Source of the DNA: Pseudomonadota bacterium | Lineage (GTDB): Bacteria; Desulfobacterota; Binatia; Binatales; Binataceae | Assembly (NCBI GenBank): GCA_021324855.1 | Contig: JAJPIG010000018.1 | Span: forward strand, 186,001 to 250,000 | DNA length: 64,000 nucleotides | Direction of reading: 5' to 3' | Shown here: piece after piece, positions 31,294 through 40,796 of the stretch | How the letters are laid out: each line of letters starts with the position of its first letter | Position numbering within the stretch: the first letter of the stretch is position 1 | Notes under the pieces: model-generated | What the model was told of the DNA's origin: nothing | Database searches by the model: none | The model's input: only the letters and a program-made list of their open reading frames with translations | Made by a program: the position numbers and the translations under genes

Positions 31294-32193
31294 ATGGCAA
31301 ACGATCATGCGGCGGGCCGACTGGCCGGAAAAGTCGCCCTGATTTTCGGAGCCGGCCCGAACATCGGCGGCACCTGCGCGCATTTCATGGCGCGCGAAGG
31401 CGCGAAAATCGCTCTCGTCAGCACCAGGCCCGAGACCGCCGCCGATGCGGCGAAATTTCTGAACGCGCGCCATTTTGAGGCGCTCGCGCTCACCGGCGAT
31501 GCCGGCCATGAACCCGACGTCGAGAGGGTGGTCGCCGCGACCGTCGCGCGCTTCGGGCGTCTCGACTCGATGGTCTACGTGGCCGGACGCCAGTATCGCC
31601 AGGAGATCATGGATTTCGATCTCGCGGTCTGGGATCTCGAGATGAAGGGATATTTGACCGGCGCGATGCTGGCGACGAAACATAGCGCACGTGCGATGAC
31701 CAAGGCCGGACGGCCGGGCTCGATCGTCTACGTGCTCTCAGACGCCGCGCATCAGGGCGAGCCGGGCAACTCCTGCTATTGCGCGGCCAAAGCGGGTCTT
31801 CTGAACTTCGCGCGCGCCGCCGCGATGGAGTTCGCGCGTTACAATATACGCGTTAATTCGGTTAGCCCCACTTTCATGGAGCAGAACTTCTGGATGTTCC
31901 CGCCGGAGTTCATGAACCCGGAGCGCAAGCCATACAACTTGAGCGCCGATGATTTTCTGCAGGGCATCCCGCTCGCACGCTTCTGCACCACCGCCGATGT
32001 TGCGAACGCGATCGTCTTTCTCGCTTCCGACGAAGCCTCGTATCTCACCGCGGTTGATATTCCGCTCGACGGCGGCGCGCGCGCGAAGTATTGGCCCTGG
32101 ACGCCCGGCAAATACACCGGCATCACCAGCGAGCGCTATGCGAAGATGAAGCCGAACCGGTACGGCGTGCCCAGCGACGAAGAGAATCCGTAA
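31294..32193 (+). CDS. Short-chain dehydrogenase/reductase
   Basis: The 299-residue product from the ATG at 31294 has the SDR cofactor motif ALIFGAGPNIGG, Asp in LTGDAGHEPDVE, catalytic Ser in YVLSDAAHQ and the YxxxK motif YCAAK, then the C-terminal VDIPLDGGARA. NAD(P)-dependent oxidation or reduction of a hydroxyl/keto group is expected; the substrate is unknown. A C-terminal extension of about 40 residues ends in GVPSDEENP. It is followed 25 bp later by a Rieske oxygenase gene, suggesting a shared degradative pathway. Confidence 0.85.
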   Translation: MANDHAAGRLAGKVALIFGAGPNIGGTCAHFMAREGAKIALVSTRPETAADAAKFLNARHFEALALTGDAGHEPDVERVVAATVARFGRLDSMVYVAGRQYRQEIMDFDLAVWDLEMKGYLTGAMLATKHSARAMTKAGRPGSIVYVLSDAAHQGEPGNSCYCAAKAGLLNFARAAAMEFARYNIRVNSVSPTFMEQNFWMFPPEFMNPERKPYNLSADDFLQGIPLARFCTTADVANAIVFLASDEASYLTAVDIPLDGGARAKYWPWTPGKYTGITSERYAKMKPNRYGVPSDEENP

Positions 32194-32218
32194 GGAAGGA
32201 CGAACAGGAGAAGCTGCG

Positions 32219-33415
32219 ATGGCAGTTAGCGCGCGCCAGGTGGGATCGAAATCATTGTCACCGACTCGCGAATATGAGCCGTACCTGGAAGCCGTCTGGG
32301 GGCTTAAGAACCATTGGTATCCGGCGGCGTTCAGCCACGAATTGCCGGATCGGCAGGTGAAAGGCGTGATGATCGCCGGACACGAGATTGCGCTGCGCCG
32401 GGCGAAAGGCAAAGTCTATGCGCTCGCCGATCGCTGCGCGCATCGCGGCGTGCGCATGTCGAAAAAATCGATGTGCTTCACCGACGAGCATCTGACCTGC
32501 TGGTATCACGGCTTTACCTACGGTCTCGACGACGGTGTGCTCAAGACCATCCTGGCGTCGCCGGATGATGCGCAGATCGGAAAAATCAAAATTCGCACTT
32601 ATCCGACCTTCGAGAAGAACGGGATGATCTGGGTGTTCGTCGGCGACGAGGATTACAAGCCGGCCCCGATTGAGGCCGACCTGCCGATGCGCATCACGTC
32701 TGAGCGCGACCCGAACCCGATCGCCTATCTGCTCGATGACCATACGTTCGTGCGCGGAATTCATCAGACCGGCAACTCCAACTGGCGTTTGGCGGTCGAG
32801 AATGCCTTCGATCCGGGACACATCCTGATCCACTATGACAATCCGCTGATCGTCGCGACCGATCGCAAGCTGGCGCTCGGATGGCAACCGACCGCGCCCG
32901 AAGCGATCGAGGTGATCGATGTCCCCGACGGTCCGAAGGGCATCATGAACCGCTACGACACCGGTCTGTACAACTACATAATGGAAAACCAGGTAACCGG
33001 GATGAAGGTGTACGGCAAGCAGGATCATTACCTGCGCACCTCGATGTGGGTTCCGGGCGTCATCCTGGTCGAACACTGGCCGATTACTCACTTCGCGCAA
33101 TATGAGTGGTTCGTGCCGGTCGACGACACGCATCACGAATACTGGGAAGTGATCGTCGGGCGTTGCAATACTGAAGAAGAGTATCGGGAGGCGGAATTCA
33201 AATATATTAACTTCTTCGAGCCGCTCGGCCTGCGCGATTTCAATGGCAATGATCTGTTTGCGCGCGAGGCGATGCAGGATTTCTACGCCGAAATGGACGG
33301 ATGGAATCGCGAGGAACTCTGCAAGCTCGATTCGGTCGTGGTCGGATGGCGAAAGCTCGCAACGCGATATAATCGCGGCATCCAGGAACCGCCGACCGGC
33401 GCGCGCCGCGCCTGA
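32219..33415 (+). CDS. Rieske non-heme iron oxygenase, large subunit
   Basis: The 398-residue product carries a Rieske [2Fe-2S] site CAHRG and CWYHG (Cys73, His75, Cys94, His97). Its catalytic-domain block is ENAFDPGHILIHY, whose His pair and a later Asp would bind mononuclear iron. This is the alpha-subunit type of aromatic-ring or O-demethylating oxygenases. No ferredoxin or reductase gene lies next to it; electrons may come from an unlinked reductase. Genes on both sides (SDR and nitroreductase) run in the same direction with 24-25 bp gaps. Confidence 0.88.
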   Translation: MAVSARQVGSKSLSPTREYEPYLEAVWGLKNHWYPAAFSHELPDRQVKGVMIAGHEIALRRAKGKVYALADRCAHRGVRMSKKSMCFTDEHLTCWYHGFTYGLDDGVLKTILASPDDAQIGKIKIRTYPTFEKNGMIWVFVGDEDYKPAPIEADLPMRITSERDPNPIAYLLDDHTFVRGIHQTGNSNWRLAVENAFDPGHILIHYDNPLIVATDRKLALGWQPTAPEAIEVIDVPDGPKGIMNRYDTGLYNYIMENQVTGMKVYGKQDHYLRTSMWVPGVILVEHWPITHFAQYEWFVPVDDTHHEYWEVIVGRCNTEEEYREAEFKYINFFEPLGLRDFNGNDLFAREAMQDFYAEMDGWNREELCKLDSVVVGWRKLATRYNRGIQEPPTGARRA

Positions 33416-33439
33416 TAGTCAGTCAATGTTGGAAGAAAA

Positions 33440-34093
33440 ATGACTACTCATACCTCAGATGAAATCGGTCTGTTCGATGCGATCTTCACCACGCGCGCGA
33501 TGCGCCGGCTCAAACCCGATCCGGTGCCCGACGAACTTATTCGCAAGGTGCTCGAAGCAGGGCTGTGCGCGCCGAGCGGCGGCGACGTCCAGAACTGGCG
33601 CTTCATTGTCGTCAAGGACCCCGAGATTAAACGTCAATTGCAGATTCGCTACAAGCGCGCGCTGGACGACGTGATTGAGCGCTATCGGTCGAATCCGCCA
33701 CCGCCGGGCAAGACCGAGGAGCAGAAGGCGCGGATGCTCGCGGCGGTCGAGTACCTTACCGAGCATTTTCACGAAGCGCCGGTGTTGATCGTCTGCTGCC
33801 TGGTGGACGATTACGCCCGCAAGCTGGGCCTCGAGAAGATGTCGGGCGCGTCGATTTATCCTGCAGTGCAGAACATCCTGCTTGCGGCGCGCGCGCTCGG
33901 ACTTGGCGCCACGCTGACTACCCGCCATCTGATCTACGAAAAGGAAGTCGATCAGATCCTCGGTTTGCCGCCGAACGCGGAGACTTTTGCGATCATACCA
34001 ATTGGTTATCCGATGGGCCGCTTCGGTCCCGTGTCGCGTCAGCCGGTCGAAAAGGTCGCGTTCATCGATCGCTGGGGCAACCCCTACAAGTAA
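33440..34093 (+). CDS. Nitroreductase family flavoprotein
   Basis: The 217-residue product shows the FMN-binding nitroreductase start TTRAMRRLKPDPVPDELIRKVLEAGLCAPSGGDVQNWRF and the C-terminal part GLGATLTTRHL and IPIGYPMGRFGPVSR. Members reduce nitro groups, quinones or enones with NAD(P)H, or act in dehalogenation. It follows the Rieske gene by 24 bp in the same operon. Confidence 0.88.
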   Translation: MTTHTSDEIGLFDAIFTTRAMRRLKPDPVPDELIRKVLEAGLCAPSGGDVQNWRFIVVKDPEIKRQLQIRYKRALDDVIERYRSNPPPPGKTEEQKARMLAAVEYLTEHFHEAPVLIVCCLVDDYARKLGLEKMSGASIYPAVQNILLAARALGLGATLTTRHLIYEKEVDQILGLPPNAETFAIIPIGYPMGRFGPVSRQPVEKVAFIDRWGNPYK

Positions 34094-34256
34094 CGCGCGT
34101 CGCGGCTCCGGAAAGGAAAAGTCTGGTGAGAAAAAGCCCGAGGCGGTGGCCGGTGGCGATGTCCGTTACCCTCGCGCGGGCCATGCCCCTTTCGCACGAT
34201 GACATCCAGCAGTATTCGACGCCCGGCGGTCTCACGCAGGTGATGAGGTAGCATCG

Positions 34257-35606
34257 ATGGCGCGCTACGATTTCGATCTGTTCGTGCTCGGCGCGGGATC
34301 GGGCGGCGTACGCGCGTCGCGGGTGGCGGCGTCCTACGGCGCGCGCGTCGCGGTCGCGGAAGAGCGCTACCTGGGCGGCACCTGTGTCAACGTCGGATGC
34401 ATTCCGAAGAAGCTCTTTGTCTACGCCTCGGAAGTCGGCAGCGACTGCGACGATGGCGCCGGGTTCGGATGGACGGTCGGCGGGCGCCGCTTCGACTGGC
34501 GCACGCTCATCGCCAACAAAGATCGCGAGATCGGGCGGCTGAACGGAGTTTACCGCCGGATGCTCGAAGGCTCAGGCGTCACGATCATCGAAAAGCATGC
34601 GACGCTGATCGATGCGCATACGGTGGCGATCGGCGGCGACCGCTACACCGCCGAATACATACTGATCGCGACCGGAAGCTGGCCGACTGTTCCGGAGACG
34701 CCCGGCGCGCAGCATGCGATAACTTCGAACGAGGCGTTCCACCTCGAGCGTTTGCCCGGGCGGGTAATCGTGGTCGGCGGCGGTTATATCGCAGTCGAGT
34801 TCGCCGGCATCTTTCACGGACTCGGCGCAAGCGTCATCGAGCTTTATCATGGACCGCTTTTTCTGCGCGGTTTCGACGACGACGCGCGCCGCGCGGTGGC
34901 TGACGAAATGGTTCGTCATGGAATCGATCTCCGGTTCAATGCCGACGTGAAACGAATCGAAAAGACCCAGGCGGGAATCGTCGCGACGCTCAACGACGGC
35001 TCAACCCTCGAAGCCGACCTGATCATGTACGCGACCGGACGCCATCCGCATACGCGCGGAATCGGACTGGAAGCGGCGGGTGTGAAACTCGCGGCCGACG
35101 GAGCCGTGATCGTGGACGAGTATTCGCGCACCTCGACCCCCAACATCTATGCAATCGGCGATTGCACCAATCGCGTGATGCTGACGCCCATCGCGATCGC
35201 GGAGGGCAGGGCGTTCGCCGAGACGGTTTTCAATCACAACCCGATGAAGATCGATCACGAAGGCGTGCCGTCGTGCGTCTTCAGCCAACCGCCCCTCGGC
35301 GCCGTCGGCCTGACCGAGACGCGTGCGCGCGAGCGTTATCAGACTGTCGACGTTTATCGCAGCAGCTTCCGGCCGCTGAAACATACGCTGTCGGGACGCG
35401 ACGAACGCGCGATGATGAAGCTGGTCGTCGATCAGGCGAGCCAGCGCGTGGTCGGATGCCACATGGTTGGCCCCGAGGCCGGCGAGATCATTCAGGGATT
35501 TGCGGTGGCGCTGAAATGCGGCGCGACCAAAGCACAATTCGACGCCACCATCGCCATCCATCCGACCGCGGCGGAAGAGTTCGTCACGATGCGCGAGAAG
35601 GTCTAG
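34257..35606 (+). CDS. gor: Glutathione-disulfide reductase
   Basis: The 449-residue product has FAD motif FVLGAGSGGVRASRVAA, redox-active GGTCVNVGC (Cys43 and Cys48), NAD(P) motif VVVGGGYIAVEFAG, and the dimer-interface end GATKAQFDATIAIHPTAAEE with the catalytic His-Glu pair. SSFRPLKHTLSG is typical of plant/bacterial glutathione reductases. It keeps glutathione reduced using NADPH. A 163-bp gap separates it from the nitroreductase gene, so it may have its own promoter. Confidence 0.92.
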   Translation: MARYDFDLFVLGAGSGGVRASRVAASYGARVAVAEERYLGGTCVNVGCIPKKLFVYASEVGSDCDDGAGFGWTVGGRRFDWRTLIANKDREIGRLNGVYRRMLEGSGVTIIEKHATLIDAHTVAIGGDRYTAEYILIATGSWPTVPETPGAQHAITSNEAFHLERLPGRVIVVGGGYIAVEFAGIFHGLGASVIELYHGPLFLRGFDDDARRAVADEMVRHGIDLRFNADVKRIEKTQAGIVATLNDGSTLEADLIMYATGRHPHTRGIGLEAAGVKLAADGAVIVDEYSRTSTPNIYAIGDCTNRVMLTPIAIAEGRAFAETVFNHNPMKIDHEGVPSCVFSQPPLGAVGLTETRARERYQTVDVYRSSFRPLKHTLSGRDERAMMKLVVDQASQRVVGCHMVGPEAGEIIQGFAVALKCGATKAQFDATIAIHPTAAEEFVTMREKV

Positions 35607-35608
35607 CC

Positions 35609-36124
35609 TCAGGCGCCGTCGGGTTCGCGCGGCGTGAGATGCGGATTAGGCGGCAGGTTCAGCACTTCATGGCCGAAGTGCTCGCATAGATACTCGATAA
35701 TGTCGCGCATCGAGACCACGCCGATTGGCCGTCCGCCATCGACGATCGGAATGTGCCGGAAGCCCTCGATCACCATGTGATTGAGCGCGAAAGCGACGCC
35801 GGCGCTGCCCGGCAGCGTCACCGGATCGCGCGTCATGTAGCCCGAGACCGGCGTGCGTTCGATGTTGAGCGGATTGCCCGCCACCTTCATCAGCACGTCG
35901 CGCTCGGTGAAGATTCCGAGGAGCCGACCGTCGCCGACGATCAGCACGTAACCGCGCCGCTGCTCGCGCATCAGGCGCAGCGCATCCGCCAGCGTCGCGT
36001 CGGGCCCCACGATCAACGGCGGGTCGCGCAGCACCATCGCGAGCGTCTCTTCGCTGAGCGCGGATTCGAGGTCAGGCCCGGGCCGTTCCTCGCTTAAAAC
36101 CCGATCGAGTTCCGTGTCGTCCAT
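35609..36124 (-). CDS. Two-CBS-domain protein
   Basis: The 171-residue protein is made of two CBS domains: MVLRDPPLIVGPDATLADALRLM with LLGIFTERDVLMKVAG, and MTRDPVTLPGSAGVAFALNHM with PIGVVSMRDIIEYL. The pair would form a Bateman module binding adenosine nucleotides. It has no catalytic domain and may regulate a partner. It converges with gor, only two bases apart, and lies just after the molybdopterin enzyme gene. Confidence 0.9.
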   Translation of the reverse strand: MDDTELDRVLSEERPGPDLESALSEETLAMVLRDPPLIVGPDATLADALRLMREQRRGYVLIVGDGRLLGIFTERDVLMKVAGNPLNIERTPVSGYMTRDPVTLPGSAGVAFALNHMVIEGFRHIPIVDGGRPIGVVSMRDIIEYLCEHFGHEVLNLPPNPHLTPREPDGA

Positions 36125-36193
36125 CTCGAACCCTCCGACGGACAGGCAATACCGCGAACCTAGACCCGCTGCCGGCCGGATGGCAAGCGGCGG

Positions 36194-38437
36194 CTACTTG
36201 TTGGCCTGCGGCGGCGGACCGCTTAGCGGCGCGATGCGGCATGGAAACGCGCGCAGCGGCCATGCGCCCATCACCGGATCGCAGGCGTTGGGGTCGTTGT
36301 CGATACACGCGTTGATGCTGGTTTCGAGCACACCGTAAAACGACGGCGCGGCCGCCTCGCCCTCCGGATACCACCATCGATCGGCCTGCACGACCCGCGC
36401 ATGGACCACGTCGGTCAGATGCGCGCGATGAGCCACACGGCCGACCGGCGTTTCGATCGCAATCCAGTCACCATCGCAAATGCCGGCGGCGGCGGCCGTC
36501 TCGGGATGAACCTGTGCGATCGGGTCCGGGAAGCGCTTGCGGAACGCGGCGGCCTGCTGAGCGTTTTGATGGAAGCCTTCGATCACGCGTCCGCCGGTCG
36601 TCAGCACCAGCGGGAACTCGCGCGCGTGATCGCGAAACAGTTGCGATTCCTCGTAAGCCGGCAGCGAATCGACGCCGAAGCGATCGAGCAGCTCGGACCG
36701 CAGTTCGATCTTGCCGCTGACCGTGCCGTACGGCCGCTGGCCGTCGCCGAAGCTCAGGTTCGGATCGCGCCACGGTCCGCGCCGCGACGCCAGTTCATCG
36801 AAGCTAATGCCGGCCGGCTTGAGCCATTGATCCCATAGCTGCTCGACGCGCTCCGGCCATTCCGCGGCCTGATCGAGCCGCCGTCCGAGATCGCGCCAGA
36901 GTTCGTAGTCCGCGCGATGACCGAATTCAGCGGGGATGGCCGCTTCGTTCGCCTCGGCGAAGTCGCCGATCATCCCGAGGAACGCGAAGCCCTGTGAGAA
37001 AAACGGCTTCTCGAGCCAATGGGCGGCGGGCAGCAGGTAGTCAGCGAGCACCGCGGCGGGACTCTTGAACAGATCGTGCGCGACGAACAGCTCGAGATTC
37101 GGATGCCTCAGCGCGGCGGCGACCTTGTGCGCATTGGGGCTCCCGCCGAACGGATTGTGATACTGCGTGATCAACGCCTTCACCGGATAAGGCTTCTGCT
37201 CCGTGATCGCATCCCACAACAGCGGCTCATGGGCGGACGTGAAGATGCTGAACACGTGGCGTTGGCCGAACCAGGCGCGGCCCAGCGCATCGGCGAACTG
37301 GCGATAGCCCTCGCCATTCAGCAGCGTGAAGCGATCGCCGCCAAGACGCTTGTCGCGCTGACTATCCGGCAATCGATCCATCAGGATGGCGTCGCCGTTG
37401 GCGACGATCTTGCGCGGCGGACCGATCACCATGTGCCCGCCGCGCCGGTTCAGATTGCCCGTGATCGCGACGATCGAGGCGAGCGCGCGCGCCGCCTGCA
37501 CCGACGTCGCACCGATCTGGCATAACCCGTTGCCCGGCCCGAGGATCGCAGGCCCGGACTTCGCGAAGGTTCGCGCCGATTCGACGATCAGCGACTCCGG
37601 CACCCAGGTGAGCTCGGCAACGCGCGCCGGCGGGTATTCGGCCGCGCGCTCGCGCAGCGCTTCGAAGCCGATGGTCTCGCCGGCCACGAATTCGCGATCG
37701 TAGAGACCTTCGCTGATGATCACGTTGAGCCATCCGAGCGCCAGCGCGCAGTCGCTGCCCGGGCGCAACTGTACGAAGAGATCGGCCTGGCGCGCTTCGA
37801 GCGTGCGAATCGGATCGACCACGATCAGCTTCGTGCCCGACCGCATCGCCGCCACGATCTGCCGCCATGCCAGCGGCTTGCCGGCCGAGGGACGAAATCC
37901 CCACAGCACCACGCATCCGGTGACGCCGGGAATCGGCGGCGTGAAGCCGCTCGGACCCCATCCGGAGGTCAGCGCCTCGCCGATCGCGATCGGTCCGGTG
38001 CAGACCTTATCCTGCCCGACCATGTTGGGGCTGCCGAGCAGGTTGAGGAACCGCTCGCCCATCCCCCAGTCCGCGCCGTGGAGCGTGCCGGTCGAAACCG
38101 CGATGGACTCCGGGCCGTAGGTGTCGCGCAACTCGCGGAGCTTGCCCGCGATCTCATCGAGCGCCTGGTCCCATTCAATCCGCTGCCATCGATCTTGGCC
38201 GCGCGCGCCCACGCGCTTGAGCGGCCAATGGATGCGGTCGGGACGATAGTGGAACTCAGCAGCGTGCGTGCCTTTGACGCAGATGAAGCCCCGGCTGACG
38301 GGATGCTCCTTGTCGCCGGCAATCTCGACCACGCGTCCGTTCTCGACCCGCACGATCACGCCGCATTGCTGGCTGCACGCGACGCATACGACCGGCTTCA
38401 CCGCCGCGCCATTGCGCGCCTGGTTCGCGAGAGACAT
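36194..38437 (-). CDS. Molybdopterin oxidoreductase (formate dehydrogenase/DMSO reductase family)
   Basis: The 747-residue catalytic subunit has an N-terminal [4Fe-4S] site CVACSQQC with a fourth Cys in GFICVKG. It then has GSPNMVGQDKVCTGP, the region that carries the metal ligand, here Cys. The C-terminal dinucleotide-binding domain has PLVLTTGGRVIEGFHQNAQ and HPETAAAAGICDGDWIAIETPVG. No Tat signal is seen, so it is probably cytoplasmic. No small or membrane subunit is adjacent. A formate dehydrogenase-like role would suit the methanol-oxidising neighbourhood, but substrate is not decided by sequence. An AGGAGG site precedes the ATG. Confidence 0.85.
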   Translation of the reverse strand: MSLANQARNGAAVKPVVCVACSQQCGVIVRVENGRVVEIAGDKEHPVSRGFICVKGTHAAEFHYRPDRIHWPLKRVGARGQDRWQRIEWDQALDEIAGKLRELRDTYGPESIAVSTGTLHGADWGMGERFLNLLGSPNMVGQDKVCTGPIAIGEALTSGWGPSGFTPPIPGVTGCVVLWGFRPSAGKPLAWRQIVAAMRSGTKLIVVDPIRTLEARQADLFVQLRPGSDCALALGWLNVIISEGLYDREFVAGETIGFEALRERAAEYPPARVAELTWVPESLIVESARTFAKSGPAILGPGNGLCQIGATSVQAARALASIVAITGNLNRRGGHMVIGPPRKIVANGDAILMDRLPDSQRDKRLGGDRFTLLNGEGYRQFADALGRAWFGQRHVFSIFTSAHEPLLWDAITEQKPYPVKALITQYHNPFGGSPNAHKVAAALRHPNLELFVAHDLFKSPAAVLADYLLPAAHWLEKPFFSQGFAFLGMIGDFAEANEAAIPAEFGHRADYELWRDLGRRLDQAAEWPERVEQLWDQWLKPAGISFDELASRRGPWRDPNLSFGDGQRPYGTVSGKIELRSELLDRFGVDSLPAYEESQLFRDHAREFPLVLTTGGRVIEGFHQNAQQAAAFRKRFPDPIAQVHPETAAAAGICDGDWIAIETPVGRVAHRAHLTDVVHARVVQADRWWYPEGEAAAPSFYGVLETSINACIDNDPNACDPVMGAWPLRAFPCRIAPLSGPPPQANK

Positions 38438-38692
38438 AAGGCCTCCTTTCGCCGCCGATCACGATTCTCGGCCATCGCGAGGGTCTCAAGCAACCGGCAA
38501 AATTCGCCGATCCTCGCATCGAACGGAACCGTGGCGTGCCATCGTTCAGGAAGACATCATCGCTAGGCGAAAAATCGGCGCACTTTAACGGCTTCAAACT
38601 CCCCATCACCGGAAGCTGGCATGCAGACATCCCTGCGTCGCCATGATAATCTTCAATGCTTGCCGTTATTTAACGGCCCGAGGGAGCATTCG

Positions 38693-39814
38693 ATGAGCCA
38701 GAAGCGCGTGGGTCGCGTCGTCAGCAGGGTTGCGCAGTCGAAATGGCGGGGGATTTTGGCCGTGAGCGGAACTGTGGCCGCGATACTCGCGCTAATCGTC
38801 GCCATCCCTGGAGCGCCACGCGCCCAGGAGACCGCCGACTCCAATCCCAACAAGGTCCTCGCCACCGTCGGCAATCATAAGATCACCGAGGGCGAAGTCG
38901 ATCAGGAGATCAAGCCGCAGCTCGCCTCGATCCAGAACCAGATCTACCAGGCGCGCCGCGAGGCTATCGACAAGCTCGCTGACAAGTACCTGGTCGATCA
39001 GGCCGCCAAAAAGGCGCACATGACGCCTGACGAGTACATGAAGAAGCAGCTCGCCGGCAAGTCACAGACCGTCACCGATAAAGAGGCGAAAGCGTTCTAC
39101 GATCAGTACAAAAGCCGTATCCAGCAGCCCTACGACCAGATCAAGACGCGGCTGATCGCAGCACTGCAGCGGCGCAACGATCAGCAGGCGCGCCAGCAGA
39201 TTCTCGCCAACCTTCGCGAGCAGAACAAACTCAAGGTGATGATCGAGCCGCCGCGGATGAAGATCGCGACCGCGGGCTATCCGTCGGTCGGCCCCAACGA
39301 CGCGCCCGTGACGGTGGTCGAGTTCGCCGATTTCCAATGCCCTTATTGCAAGCGTTCCGAGGACACCATCAAGGAACTGCAGAAGGAATACGGCGACAAG
39401 ATGCGCCTGGTGTTCGTGGATTTCCCGCTGAGCTTCCATCAGTATGCCTTTCAGGCCGCAGAGGCATCGCATTGCGCGGCGGAGCAGGGCAAGTTCTGGC
39501 AATATCACGATGAGCTGTTCAAGGATCAGTCGAAGCTCGATACCAAGGATCTGAAGGCCGCGGCGGCTCGGCTCGGGCTCAACACGAAACAGTTCGATGC
39601 CTGCCTCGACCAGCACAAGTACGCCGACCAGGTGCGTAAGGAGCAGAGCGAAGGCGCGGCGGCGGGGGTCGATGGCACGCCGGGGTTCTTCATCAACGGC
39701 CGCTCTCTGACCGGCGCGCAGCCGACCCAGGCGTTCGAAACCATGATCAACGAGGAGCTGGCCAACGGCGGGCAACAGCGCACCGCCTCCGCGAAAAAGG
39801 GCGACGCCGGCTAA
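38693..39814 (+). CDS. Secreted DsbA-like thiol oxidoreductase with SurA-like N-domain
   Basis: The ATG at 38693 gives 373 residues. A membrane/signal segment (about 20-45) precedes a helical SurA/trigger-like region (about 55-185; VLATVGNHKITEGEVDQEIKP, DKLADKYLVDQAAKK). A DsbA-type thioredoxin fold follows, with FADFQCPYC (Cys216, Cys219) and the cis-Pro in GVDGTPGFFINGR. It probably acts in the periplasm as an oxidase or isomerase with chaperone activity. It diverges from the molybdopterin gene and ends at a strong terminator. Confidence 0.85.
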   Translation: MSQKRVGRVVSRVAQSKWRGILAVSGTVAAILALIVAIPGAPRAQETADSNPNKVLATVGNHKITEGEVDQEIKPQLASIQNQIYQARREAIDKLADKYLVDQAAKKAHMTPDEYMKKQLAGKSQTVTDKEAKAFYDQYKSRIQQPYDQIKTRLIAALQRRNDQQARQQILANLREQNKLKVMIEPPRMKIATAGYPSVGPNDAPVTVVEFADFQCPYCKRSEDTIKELQKEYGDKMRLVFVDFPLSFHQYAFQAAEASHCAAEQGKFWQYHDELFKDQSKLDTKDLKAAAARLGLNTKQFDACLDQHKYADQVRKEQSEGAAAGVDGTPGFFINGRSLTGAQPTQAFETMINEELANGGQQRTASAKKGDAG

Positions 39815-39842
39815 GAAGCCGGGTTTGGATGCTGCGTTCGAT

Positions 39843-39873
39843 ACGGGCGGCCGATTCGGCCGCCCGTTTTTTT
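39843..39873. terminator. Bidirectional rho-independent terminator
   Basis: A near-continuous palindrome ACGGGCGGCCGA / TCGGCCGCCCGT (39843-39854, 39856-39867) is followed by seven T. It lies 29 bp after the DsbA-like stop and reaches the end of the converging DUF486 gene. Confidence 0.9.
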
Positions 39874-40204
39874 ACAGACGTCCCCAGAAAGCGAAGGCGA
39901 CCGCGGCCATGATACAGACGAACGCCATCGCGTAGTTCCATTTGACGGATTCGCCGAGATACAAATACGCAAATACCGCGAAGACCACGAGCGTAACGCA
40001 TTCCTGGATTATCTTCAGTTGGTAGCCGCTGAACTCGCCGAAGCCGATCCGGTTCGCCGGCACTTGGAAGCAGTATTCGAAAAAAGCGATGCCCCAGCTA
40101 ACGAGGATCACCTTGTAAAGCGGCGCCGAGCGGTACCGCAGATGGCCGTACCAGGCGACAGTCATGAAAGTATTGGAGACGGTGAGCAGCAGCACGGTAA
40201 GCAT
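39872..40204 (-). CDS. DUF486 family membrane protein
   Basis: The 110-residue protein has four membrane helices (about 2-20, 30-48, 62-82, 88-108), starting MLTVLLLTVSNTFMTVAWYGHL and containing VSWGIAFFEYCFQVPANRIG, the DUF486 signature. These resemble small drug/metabolite transporters, but the substrate is unknown. Its stop overlaps the terminator stem, and it follows the decayed PEP-mutase gene by 14 bp. Confidence 0.9.
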   Translation of the reverse strand: MLTVLLLTVSNTFMTVAWYGHLRYRSAPLYKVILVSWGIAFFEYCFQVPANRIGFGEFSGYQLKIIQECVTLVVFAVFAYLYLGESVKWNYAMAFVCIMAAVAFAFWGRL

Positions 40205-40218
40205 GACCGTCGATGGTA

Positions 40219-40796
40219 TCAGCGGCCGCCGCGATTAGTCATCAACTGGTTCGCCTCGATGTGCGAGATCAGGCCGCGCGTGAACGCGGCGTAGCTGCCT
40301 TTTTTGATCAGCTCTTCGGCAACGCGGCGCGTCGTGGTCATCGCGGCGCGCGCGGGACCCGAGGCGGTGCTGGCGCGGCGCACTTCGAGCTTTTCGAGCA
40401 CGTTTGGCGGCGGCATCCCTTCCCAGATCATCACGCTCAGCGGACCGTCGAGCGCCTTGAGCTCGTTGAGGGTGCGGCCGTAGCCGCCCTCGATATCCGC
40501 GCTGAGGGGACCTGGACGGCGCGGGCGATGCGATGGGTGGCGTCGATCATCTCGTTGCGTGGCGCCGCTTCGCCATCGGGATAACCGAGCGAGACGGCGC
40601 CGCCGCCGCTGGTGGTCGCGATGGCGGGAAAGCCGGCGTCTTCGAAAATTCGCGCGCTCGCGGCATCCCAGGCATTGGGGAGAATCAGAATACGAGGTCC
40701 GTTATGGAGTCGCCGAAACTTTGCCGCTTTTTCGTTTTGCGCTCCCGAGATCGCCGTTTGATCGCCTCTTTTGTCGAGCAGATAACCATTTGACAA
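40219..40796 (-). pseudogene. Isocitrate lyase/PEP mutase family gene, deleted and frameshifted
   Basis: The N-terminal part (40796 to about 40500) reads KFRRLHNGPRILILPNAWDAASARIFEDAGFPAIATTSGG, typical of PEP mutase/isocitrate lyase family enzymes. After AVQVP the frame shifts by one base: the correct continuation SADIEGGYGRTLNELKALDGPL, then SVMIWEGMPPPNVLEKLEV and STASGPARAA, is in another frame. In addition, roughly 100 residues that should lie between IEGGYG and the RTLNELKALD part, carrying most of the active site, are missing. Frameshift and deletion together make it non-functional. Confidence 0.85.
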
